64,000 bases of DNA from Dasypus novemcinctus (Eukaryota > Chordata > Mammalia > Cingulata > Dasypodidae), in NCBI RefSeq assembly GCF_030445035.2, contig NC_080673.1, positions 36,700,365 through 36,764,364 on the forward strand. The letters are read 5' to 3'. This document shows positions 56,901-64,000 of the stretch, one piece after another. How positions within the stretch are numbered: position 1 is the first letter of the stretch; each line of letters begins with the position of its first letter. Under the pieces are notes generated by a model. That model was not told the DNA's origin and ran no database searches. It saw only the letters and a program-made list of their open reading frames with translations. The position numbers and the translations under genes were made by a program.

Positions 56901-58632
56901 GGTATGTGTTGATATGATGTGGCTGATTGCTTTCTAATTTGAACTCTGATTTTCAAATTATCACCGTCTTAGAATGTTGAAATTTGGCCTTGCTACATCT
57001 AAATTCTCACGTGATCTCTTAACCTCTCAGTACATTTGTGGGTGGAAATCTTTGTCAGGTTCCACCTATAAAATTTGTTGGATACCTGGTTAAAATAGTG
57101 GTAATTTTTGTTTAAAAAAATGTTCACTGACCATCTGGAATATTTTGGATAATTATTAGGTAAATAGAAATGCTTAATATTTTTATTATCCACATTTAGC
57201 AGTAATTTTTTTCCTTTCCTAATTCCGTAGAAGTATGTGTTTTCTATTTATACAGTCCCTTCATGAAGTGAAATGAATTCAAACATACTTTTCTCCTGAT
57301 TAAAGTGTTTCATGAAGTACAGCTTGGTTTACTTAGCTAGTTCGAGTTAGCATTATAATATGTTTTTAAGCTTTCTCTCAAAGCTACTATAATTATCAAG
57401 AACCCAACTTTAAATATACTTATGTACTTTCAACAAATATGAGCTTTTCAGCTTTTGTCACTGTTTTATGTTTCGTAGGAAGTGTTCCGTTTTGGATAGT
57501 ACGGAACTCCTGGGGAAGGTCCTGGGGACTAGATGGCTATGCCCAGGTTAAAATGGGAGCTAATATTTGCGGTAAGTCACAAATCTATGTTTATAACTCC
57601 AGGCTAAATGTCAAGGAAAATTCCTTGAATGTATTAAAACTATAAATGTGTCTAGTTTACAGTATACTTCTTGCATACTCATATCACTTTTGAAGAAATG
57701 ATTTTTATCTTTTAACCAATTGATAAAAATGAAATAGTGTTTTAAAAAGAGAGACTGTTGTACATATTCGTATTTTTAAAAGGAAGGGCAATTATTCAAG
57801 AGGCCCTATATAAAAATAAGTAAAGTATAATGAGCAAAACATTATAAGACAATGTAATAATTTACCAAACTTGACTACTTCAAAATCTAGATATCACAAC
57901 TTAGGAGAGTCAACCCCTCCAGAAATGTCTTAGTCCCAATGCTGGCTTTCAGCCACTAAGGGTGATTTGAGGTCATTTCCTCTCTCCGCCCTCCCGGTTG
58001 GTAATTATACAGGATCCAAATCCTTCTTGAAAGTAAACTTCCTTAAAGTAAACTACCGGATGATAGGCACATTAACCCTGGTACAGTGTTATACGGCAGA
58101 AAGCATTCAGTGACCCCAAGAATTTCCAAGGCTTTATTAATGACAATAAATCCAGAGTCTTCATATAAACTGTTGATTGCTTTCACCTTGTCGTATGTTG
58201 GGTTCTATGTTCTTCTGTGTTAAGAAACCATAGCACACTTGTAATTTAATGAAATTTGGCTAATTAAACTTCAAATCCTAGAGTTTGGATTTTAAAATTT
58301 AATTTTTAAAAAGTCCTGTAAATTATTTATTGCCTCTCAGCAGTATATTAGTGCAACACAGATTTCAGATGCATTTACCTCTTTGGTTAACAACTAGGTT
58401 TTTTGCATGTGTTCCCGTGAAACAAAAATATCAAGCATTTCTTCTAACATCTGTTTGCACCAATGGGATGCTAATTCCATTAAATTATTTTCCTAGTAGA
58501 TATTTTTTTAACCCAATGAGAAATATGTTTTAATTTACCCTTCAAAAAAGCATCTAAAGAGGAAACAGAATAGTACTAATTATTTTTTTTCCCTTAGGTA
58601 TTGCAGATTCTGTTTCTGCTGTATTTGTGTGA
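32631..58632 (+). CDS. CTSO: Cathepsin O, complete eight-exon gene
   Basis: Papain-family (C1A) cysteine protease, made as a preproenzyme and working in lysosomes. Joining the eight exons (32631-32771, 43910-44018, 44610-44749, 48222-48389, 50426-50547, 56738-56901, 57479-57571, 58598-58632) gives 972 bases, 323 residues, no internal stop, all introns GT-AG. Residues 1 to about 25 are a hydrophobic signal peptide; a propeptide follows with the FYGINQF segment (68-74); the mature enzyme probably starts near Leu110 (LPLRFDW). Catalytic residues by papain alignment are Gln128, Cys134 (CGGCWAF), His271 (NHAVLITGF) and Asn291 (RNSWG). Cysteine pairs expected from the family are 131-172, 165-206 and 264-312. 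N-glycosylation sequons are NST at 64 and NVS at 107. Length is close to the human 321. Everything needed for activity is present. Convergent with TDO2 downstream. Confidence 0.98.
32947..33002. repeat. 18-bp minisatellite, three copies
   Basis: Unit cctgtgttgccccctccc repeated three times head to tail, just inside intron 1 at the edge of the CpG island. Confidence 0.9.
33722..33741. repeat. T-run then G-run homopolymer
   Basis: Eight T followed by about twelve G. Low-complexity, and a likely spot for sequencing slippage. Confidence 0.85.
33962..34487 (-). mobile_element. Solo LTR, antisense, with 5-bp target duplication
   Basis: Body 33,967-34,482 (516 bp), flanked on both sides by aagct (33,962-33,966 and 34,483-34,487). 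Read on the minus strand it starts TGTCTCAAGTTG and near its end carries aataaattcccattgtaaaagcc and ccatttctggca, shared with the LTRs at 12,564-13,133 and 46,107-46,620. Frames through it (up to 156 codons on the + strand) are not genes. No viral internal region. Confidence 0.75.
36012..36236. mobile_element. hAT-Charlie-type non-autonomous DNA transposon
   Basis: cagggcttttcaacagctg at the start, gttaagacccactg at the end, and internal gacattttggagcagg, ccctagatgctagtacc, aaaaaatgtccccagac. Second copy of the element at 3,836-4,049. The 8-bp flanks ttctaatg and gtctaagg match at six positions. Confidence 0.7.
36760..36930 (+). mobile_element. MIR SINE
   Basis: ctctgtgacctttggcaaaac, attcacctgtgaaatggg and ataaagctcttagaacat in MIR order. 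Confidence 0.65.
37313..37767 (-). mobile_element. DAS-type SINE with perfect 15-bp target duplication
   Basis: Identical flanks ttgcagtctaatctt at 37,313-37,327 and 37,753-37,767. The body (antisense) starts with a poly-T tail and ttaaagatttattttttatttatttctc, passes a C-rich box, and ends with the tRNA-like ggacctcccatgtggta ... ggcttccc. The frames up to 98 codons are SINE sequence. The perfect duplication suggests it is the youngest of the SINE copies here. Confidence 0.9.
39132..40502 (-). mobile_element. Tigger1 DNA transposon with large internal deletion
   Basis: Left end ggggcatacctcagcgata preceded by TA; right end reads gaagtgcaacaaagaaagcc followed by TA (40,503-40,504). This is the TcMar-Tigger family. 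The transposase reads on the minus strand: 39,331-39,555 encodes its C-terminal tail ([26 protein letters not shown]). Around 40,062-40,080 the sequence jumps from C-terminal coding to the 5' region (ccttgaacacgtagagg), so roughly 1 kb of the transposase is missing. At about 1.37 kb against the usual 2.4 kb, it is inactive. Confidence 0.85.
40514..40566. repeat. (TG)n-rich imperfect microsatellite
   Basis: gtgtgtgtgtgtgagtgtgtgtgtgg-type run with interruptions. Confidence 0.9.
40912..41309 (-). mobile_element. DAS-type SINE with degraded target duplication
   Basis: Flanks agtctattggtt (40,912-40,923) and agtctaccagtt (41,298-41,309) differ at two bases. The body ends with gagccatatccgcttccc and includes cgaacctgggacctctcatg, the antisense B-box side. 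The internal sequence differs from the 37.3-kb copy in the middle third, so it is probably a different DAS subfamily. Confidence 0.75.
41730..42860 (-). mobile_element. Two adjacent L1 3' fragments, antisense
   Basis: 41,730-42,435 carries classic antisense L1 3' UTR text (gaattcaagcaaccaccaat, ttgatataaatggaatcata, gttgatggactttcttcc, ttgggcagatacctaggag). 42,440-42,860 is a second, different L1 tail (ttctcctattattaagatc, cttacattagtacatttg). Both are dead copies. Confidence 0.7.
43020..43200 (-). mobile_element. L2 LINE 3' end, antisense
   Basis: aacaaatatttattgattatc, tgttccaggcttgtgttcc, acacagtgatcaataagac in antisense L2 order. Confidence 0.65.
43910..44018 (+). CDS. CTSO: CTSO coding exon 2: propeptide
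   Basis: Codons 48-83 plus one base, [10 protein letters not shown] to FPEEFK. Acceptor tttctttcag, donor gtagta. Contains the NST sequon (residue 64) and YGINQF, which takes the place of the GNFD-type propeptide motif. Confidence 0.96.
44019..44609 (+). other. CTSO: CTSO intron 2, 591 bp
   Basis: GT-AG (gtagta ... ctacttag). No repeat or gene recognised. Confidence 0.9.
44610..44749 (+). CDS. CTSO: CTSO coding exon 3: end of propeptide, start of mature enzyme
   Basis: Completes codon 84 (Ala) and carries codons 85-130, [13 protein letters not shown] to VRNQQM, with donor gtaagt. Contains the NVS sequon (107), the probable maturation site before LPLRFDW, and the oxyanion-hole Gln128. Confidence 0.97.
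46102..46625 (+). mobile_element. Solo LTR with perfect 5-bp target duplication
   Basis: Flanks cttag at 46,102-46,106 and 46,621-46,625. The body 46,107-46,620 (514 bp) begins TGCAGCAGTTTG and ends CTAATACA, with TG...CA termini. An aggtagtag-free TATA-like gataaaagg lies near 46,264 and an aataaa near 46,549, in the usual LTR order. Shares end blocks with the LTRs at 12,564-13,133 and 33,967-34,482. No viral genes. Confidence 0.85.
47500..47800 (+). mobile_element. L2 LINE fragment
   Basis: More 5' part of the L2 3' end than the other copies: cccagacttctcaccctgg, gaccctgcatctccggg, ctctccctcgcgcactttg, ctttctattcctcattttcc. The 60-75 codon frames here are L2-derived. Confidence 0.6.
48222..48389 (+). 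CDS. CTSO: CTSO coding exon 4: catalytic cysteine
   Basis: Codons 131-186, [15 protein letters not shown] to LNWLNK; acceptor aaacag, donor gtgagt. Cys134 is the nucleophile. [11 protein letters not shown] (165-175) is the conserved loop carrying two disulfide cysteines. Frame phase 0 at both ends. Confidence 0.98.
48390..50425 (+). other. CTSO: CTSO intron 4, 2.0 kb
   Basis: GT-AG. Contains the L1 at 49,005-49,808. 48,390-48,990 holds a possible MIR scrap near 48,760-48,860 (tttatagatgaagaaataag). 49,821-50,370 is not assigned to any repeat and has short protein-like open frames in different phases. Confidence 0.88.
48993..49820 (-). mobile_element. 5'-truncated L1, antisense, with 12-bp target duplication
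   Basis: Flanks atgtattttttt at 48,993-49,004 and 49,809-49,820. Body of about 804 bp: T-rich 3' tail, then ggtcccatatacccc twice, gcacctcatggtcaatggtcc, gtccatccagtgggccatgg and further L1 3' UTR. Same young lineage as 14,668-14,920. The 113-codon frame at 48,993-49,334 is L1 sequence. Confidence 0.8.
50426..50547 (+). CDS. CTSO: CTSO coding exon 5
   Basis: Codons 187-226 plus two bases, [15 protein letters not shown] to GYSAYDF; acceptor cttttag, donor gtaaat. Contains Cys206, the expected partner of Cys165, and the cathepsin O-typical [14 protein letters not shown]. Confidence 0.97.
51410..51800 (+). mobile_element. CR1/L3 LINE remnant
   Basis: The ordered text cttgacccagatggtgtctac, ctcaaggaaatcaagggtg, gggctcttggggggaccctgg and gagcacattgaccaacac follows the reverse transcriptase region of CR1/L3 elements. 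Many stops and gaps make it an ancient fossil. Confidence 0.55.
52090..52720 (-). mobile_element. L2 LINE, antisense
   Basis: caaacatttattttgaacac, gcactgaacaacacaaacg, gtgcaaaggccctgtggcag, catgtcaggtcttaatgg and gcagaggatgacctggtctg follow antisense L2 order over about 600 bp. Confidence 0.7.
52860..53812. other. Unassigned GC-richer block ending in an A-rich tract
   Basis: Distinct base composition from the rest of the intron. A 138-codon minus-strand frame (52,913-53,329) and a 111-codon one (53,395-53,730) exist but resemble nothing and overlap other frames. It ends with ttttaaaaaaataataataaag (53,789-53,810), which suggests a retroposed sequence read on the + strand. No target duplication found. 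Confidence 0.4.
53830..53995. mobile_element. Palindromic MITE-like element, MER53-like
   Basis: gagttgctagctttagcaaataaaaatacaggacac and aaatattgcatgcagcatac resemble one half and the centre of a short palindromic mammalian DNA element. Only part of the second arm is kept. Name uncertain. Confidence 0.45.
54638..54753. repeat. Member A of a diverged direct-repeat pair
   Basis: atagtggcataatcagatac ... catgtatgaaagtaataag ... cttcacaa aligns end to end, at roughly 70% by eye, with 55,865-55,975. No known repeat family recognised. Confidence 0.65.
54925..55013 (-). mobile_element. Short tRNA-Ala-like SINE, antisense
   Basis: On the minus strand it reads gtagctcagtggttgagc (A-box side), then ggtccagggttcaatccc (B-box), a tRNA-Ala-derived head with almost no tail. 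It is probably the simple DAS form. Not a functional tRNA: it lacks a paired acceptor stem. The 79-codon frame at 54,732-54,971 runs into it. Confidence 0.7.
55865..55975. repeat. Member B of a diverged direct-repeat pair
   Basis: atagtggcttaatcacatac ... catgtatgaaagcagtagc ... cgtcacaa. See member A at 54,638-54,753; the two are about 1.2 kb apart in the same orientation. Confidence 0.65.
56024..56082. repeat. (TATAT)n pentanucleotide repeat
   Basis: About nine nearly perfect units of tatat/attat in intron 5. Confidence 0.95.
56200..56665 (+). mobile_element. Old LTR-type repeat
   Basis: tctagccatgtaactgagttctggcc, gctggacctccggcagccatc, ccctgtgccagtcctggac and ctaggtacag at the end follow a widespread mammalian LTR-type repeat. 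Degraded; subfamily not assigned. Confidence 0.5.
56738..56901 (+). CDS. CTSO: CTSO coding exon 6: catalytic histidine
   Basis: Completes Ser227, codons 228-281 and one base: [15 protein letters not shown] to ITGFDRT; acceptor cttgatag, donor gtatgt. His271 in NHAVLITGF is the catalytic base. Cys264 is expected to pair with Cys312. Confidence 0.98.
56902..57478 (+). other. CTSO: CTSO intron 6, 577 bp
   Basis: GT-AG (gtatgt ... tttcgtag). AT-rich; nothing recognised. Confidence 0.9.
57479..57571 (+). CDS. CTSO: CTSO coding exon 7: catalytic asparagine
   Basis: Completes Gly282, codons 283-312 and one base: [16 protein letters not shown] to VKMGANIC; donor gtaagt. Asn291 and Trp293 of RNSWG complete the papain triad environment. 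Confidence 0.98.
57572..58597 (+). other. CTSO: CTSO intron 7, 1.0 kb
   Basis: GT-AG (gtaagt ... cccttag). No gene or clear repeat inside. Confidence 0.9.
58598..58632 (+). CDS. CTSO: CTSO coding exon 8: C-terminus and stop
   Basis: Completes Gly313, then [10 protein letters not shown] and TGA at 58,630-58,632. The C-terminal IADSVS is the cathepsin O ending. Confidence 0.97.
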
Positions 58633-59213
58633 TATAGGGCAGATCAAGAAACAAGTACAAAAATGAAGCTTTTTATAATGAAATGGAATATACACATTAT
58701 TCATCTTTAGACTTCAGCAACTATCCACAGAAGATTCTAGATCCTACCAGTTAGGATGGGAGCCTGGGAAGACTGAACAGAATACTTTAAATACTTAGCT
58801 GCAGAATGTTCCTTCTTACAGAGAGTTGGACATCTGAACTCAGTTGGAAGAACATTGGCACAGTTTTCTGGGAGGGGATCTGTGGAATCATTTTCTACTC
58901 TGAGAGGTTTAGTTAAGAAACATCTTTTATCTCTCCAAATTGAAAAATCTATTTTATTTTTCTTTATTTGTTGTTGTCATTTATTTTTAATGAGATGATT
59001 CAGGTAGGATTAAAGAGGCAATAAGAATTTGTTTTCCTTCCTGGCATCGTAATCTCCAGCCTTAGAAGAGGCTACCCAAAGTATGTGTGCCTCTCACAAT
59101 TATATTAGCAGCTCTCTGAAATGGATGAAGTTCATGCAGTAAGATTTAGAGGAAAGCAATGAGATCTGTACATAATAATGAGATTTCTAATAAATATCAT
59201 CAACATGTTCCTG
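58633..59213 (+). other. CTSO: CTSO 3' UTR (predicted)
   Basis: From the stop codon to just past the AATAAA at 59,189-59,194, which is preceded by a conserved-looking AT-rich stretch. An alternative AATAAA at 59,443-59,448 would lengthen it by about 250 bases. The cleavage site cannot be read directly. Confidence 0.6.
59189..59194 (+). promoter_or_regulatory. CTSO: Candidate CTSO poly(A) signal
   Basis: Canonical AATAAA 557 bases after the stop, followed by a GT/T-rich stretch (59,210-59,225), as expected for a downstream element. Confidence 0.6.
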
Positions 59214-59516
59214 AATGTTGTTTCATATGCATCACAAAGTGAATACTAACTTCCTAAATCTTGCAGTGGTTTTTTGGCTCATTTAAGGACAGTTTAGTGT
59301 ATCAGCGCTAGAAGCAAGTGTGAATAGGGGCAAGGGTATTAACTGGCACTATACATTGTTGTGACATTGTATGAAAAATGACTGACATATTCTTTGAAAA
59401 AAACTTGCAGCTCCATAGTTCAGTCTTACATAGACATACAGTAATAAAGAATTAAATCAAATCATGTTGTCTATTAAAAGAGCAATAACTCTTGATGAAG
59501 TAGCATTCATTCAAAG

Positions 59517-59760
59517 ATTGCAAGACATTTTGGTAAGAGGACGTCTATTAACATATTTCTTCATACTTCACGAGAAAAACCAAAGGATTTTGAAGTACCA
59601 CTATCCCCATTATATAGATAGAAAAGGGGGTTTAGTGGGGAAATGGTTTGTAATAGAGTAAATTGTGAATAAAGAGCAGAACCAGTTTGTACCCAAGGTT
59701 GCTGATTTCAAAGTCAGTGCCTGTAACTGCCATGCTGTTTCCCTTTCTATTTTTTCAGTA
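59517..59760 (-). mobile_element. MIR-like element, antisense, copy 1
   Basis: ttgcaagacattttggtaag ... ctattaacatatttcttcat, then actatccccattatatagatag and a MIR-like end. Closely similar to copy 2 over the first 55 bases. Confidence 0.5.
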
Positions 59761-60224
59761 TAATCACTACAGGTATGGGTTCACACACATGCACAAATTA
59801 CACACACACTCGCACATACAAGTGATGTAGGAAAAAGCAATTACATGTAATTTAGAGACAAACTACACAACATGATTATTATAGGAAAAACTTATCATTG
59901 AAAGATCAATGAATAGTTTGATTCCATCAAGAACTTGCTGCTCGTTATAGACAATCACTCAAGGGTTGATGTACATTTTCTTATTCCTTTGATGGTATTA
60001 TATACTCTCTCCCATAACAGAAACTTAAGTGTTGCCAATAGCAGGGCACATCTAAAAATAGAAAAATCGATCCCATTTCTCATCTAAACTCAGTCTATTA
60101 CTTTTTATTAGACATGAACTGGATCATTGTTTGGTCTGTCTACCTCTCCTTTCTTCTGGAAAGAGCATTAATCCTTTGAGGGAACTGCTACTTGCCTTAC
60201 CTCAATCCTGCTATGCAATGGAAG

Positions 60225-60480
60225 GTTGCAAGGTATTTGGTAACAGGACATTTATTAACATAGTTCTTCATATTTCATTATAAAATATTATGAGAAAAAG
60301 TATTATTATCCCCATTGTATAATAGGAAACTGGGGCCATTAAGGTGTTTGTTCCAGAATACATGAGTAGTAAAGAACAAGCCAGAATTGAGACCCCAGCT
60401 TGCTAAGTCCACCTCCCAGGCCACAGGCATTGGAGCTGGGGAGAAAAAGAACTCTTTTGCCCTTCTGTGAGTCCAAAAAT
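60225..60480 (-). mobile_element. MIR-like element, antisense, copy 2
   Basis: ttgcaaggtatttggtaac ... tttattaacatagttcttcat, attattatccccattgtataatagg, then ccagaattgagaccccag. See copy 1. Confidence 0.55.
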
Positions 60481-60795
60481 TCTGGAGGATGCAGCCTAGC
60501 ATGAGGTAGGAGTTGGTCTGCAAGTGGAAATAATGAAGCCATTACTTACAGAAAAGAAGAAATAAGACACACAGGATTCTCAAAGTGTGCCAGGCACATT
60601 AATATCCTAGGAACTGGATCCAGCCTGTGTGGCCTCTGAGCTCCCAAGCATCTTCTTAAGGCTTATTGGACAATTCTCTTTTCCATTCTGTGAACCACTG
60701 GAGCAATCAACTAATAAATCCCCTCTAGGCAAGCTTCAGATAGATTTCTGCCATTGGTCCTCAAGAGTACTAACAAATACAGCAACATTTCAAAG

Positions 60796-61218
60796 ACAAT
60801 GCAAGGTAAAAAGACTAGTTTTTATTATTTTTTAAAATTTTTTGATAGAATAAAAGTCTTTAAACATTTTCTTTTATAAAATATTTGAAATTGCTGAAGA
60901 CTACAAGCTTATAAAGTTTGAAATAAGATAATGCTTACATTTAGTGGCTACATTTAGATAAACATCAAGGGAAATTGAATGATTAATAGGGAAACAGTCT
61001 GTGCAATGTTACAATTTAACTGAATTATTTCTGATATTAATGCTTAATCTTGTAACAAGCAATGTAATAAAATAACTTCCAGCACTGAATCAAAGCACAA
61101 CAATGCTTAACTATGTATATACACATATTACATTAGGACCATGTATTCATGAAAATTCATAGAAAATAAAAAAATATATAGTGAGAAATCAATTATATTC
61201 ATACATTTGTGACTTATT
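60796..61218 (-). other. TDO2: TDO2 3' UTR (predicted)
   Basis: Runs from the TDO2 stop codon leftward to beyond the AATAAA on the minus strand (tttatt at 60,821-60,826). About 400 bases, AT-rich. Confidence 0.65.
60821..60826 (-). promoter_or_regulatory. TDO2: Candidate TDO2 poly(A) signal
   Basis: AATAAA on the minus strand about 393 bases past the stop codon. Confidence 0.6.

Positions 61219-64000
<2,782 letters not shown>

Larger units (their letters stand above)
59214..60795. other. CTSO-TDO2 intergenic gap
   Basis: Holds two MIR-like antisense copies (59,517-59,760 and 60,225-60,480) and no gene. The frames in this gap are short and unsupported. Confidence 0.6.

Overview
The window is nuclear DNA from a placental mammal, most likely an armadillo (Dasypus or a close xenarthran). 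Three things point there. Two multi-exon vertebrate genes are readable exon by exon. The interspersed repeats are the general mammalian set (MIR, L2, CR1/L3, L1, MaLR-like LTRs, hAT and Tigger DNA transposons). On top of these sit several copies of a tRNA-derived SINE that I recognise as the armadillo DAS type, and there is no Alu, B1/B2 or carnivore SINE. The species call is inference; the mammalian call is secure.

Layout. Bases 1-32,400 hold no gene I can support. This is an AT-rich, repeat-filled upstream desert with nested retrotransposons and one repeat-poor stretch (about 22.5-23.8 kb) that looks like a candidate conserved non-coding region. At 32.4-32.9 kb a CpG island marks the promoter and first exon of CTSO (cathepsin O). 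CTSO runs on the + strand from 32,631 to 58,632 in eight coding exons with consensus GT-AG introns; the spliced frame is intact (323 codons plus stop). Its 3' UTR probably ends near 59.2 kb. On the opposite strand, the last three coding exons and 3' UTR of TDO2 (tryptophan 2,3-dioxygenase) occupy about 60.8-63.7 kb; the rest of TDO2 lies beyond the right edge. The two genes are tail to tail, with roughly 1.6 kb between their predicted poly(A) signals, which is the CTSO-TDO2 order known from other mammals.

The products are unrelated in function: CTSO is a papain-fold lysosomal cysteine protease, TDO2 a cytosolic heme dioxygenase that starts the kynurenine pathway. No operon-like logic applies.

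I did not find an undescribed biological system. The most informative non-genic observations are structural. Two solo LTRs of one family have 5-bp target duplications, and a probable third copy is nested inside another LTR. Several SINE and L1 insertions have readable target-site duplications. A near-identical 73-bp tandem duplication lies in old L1 sequence, and a 17-bp-arm perfect hairpin in an L1 tail looks like a template-switch product. Three moderately GC-rich blocks remain unexplained. Repeat family names are from recognition by eye; boundaries without a target-site duplication are approximate.
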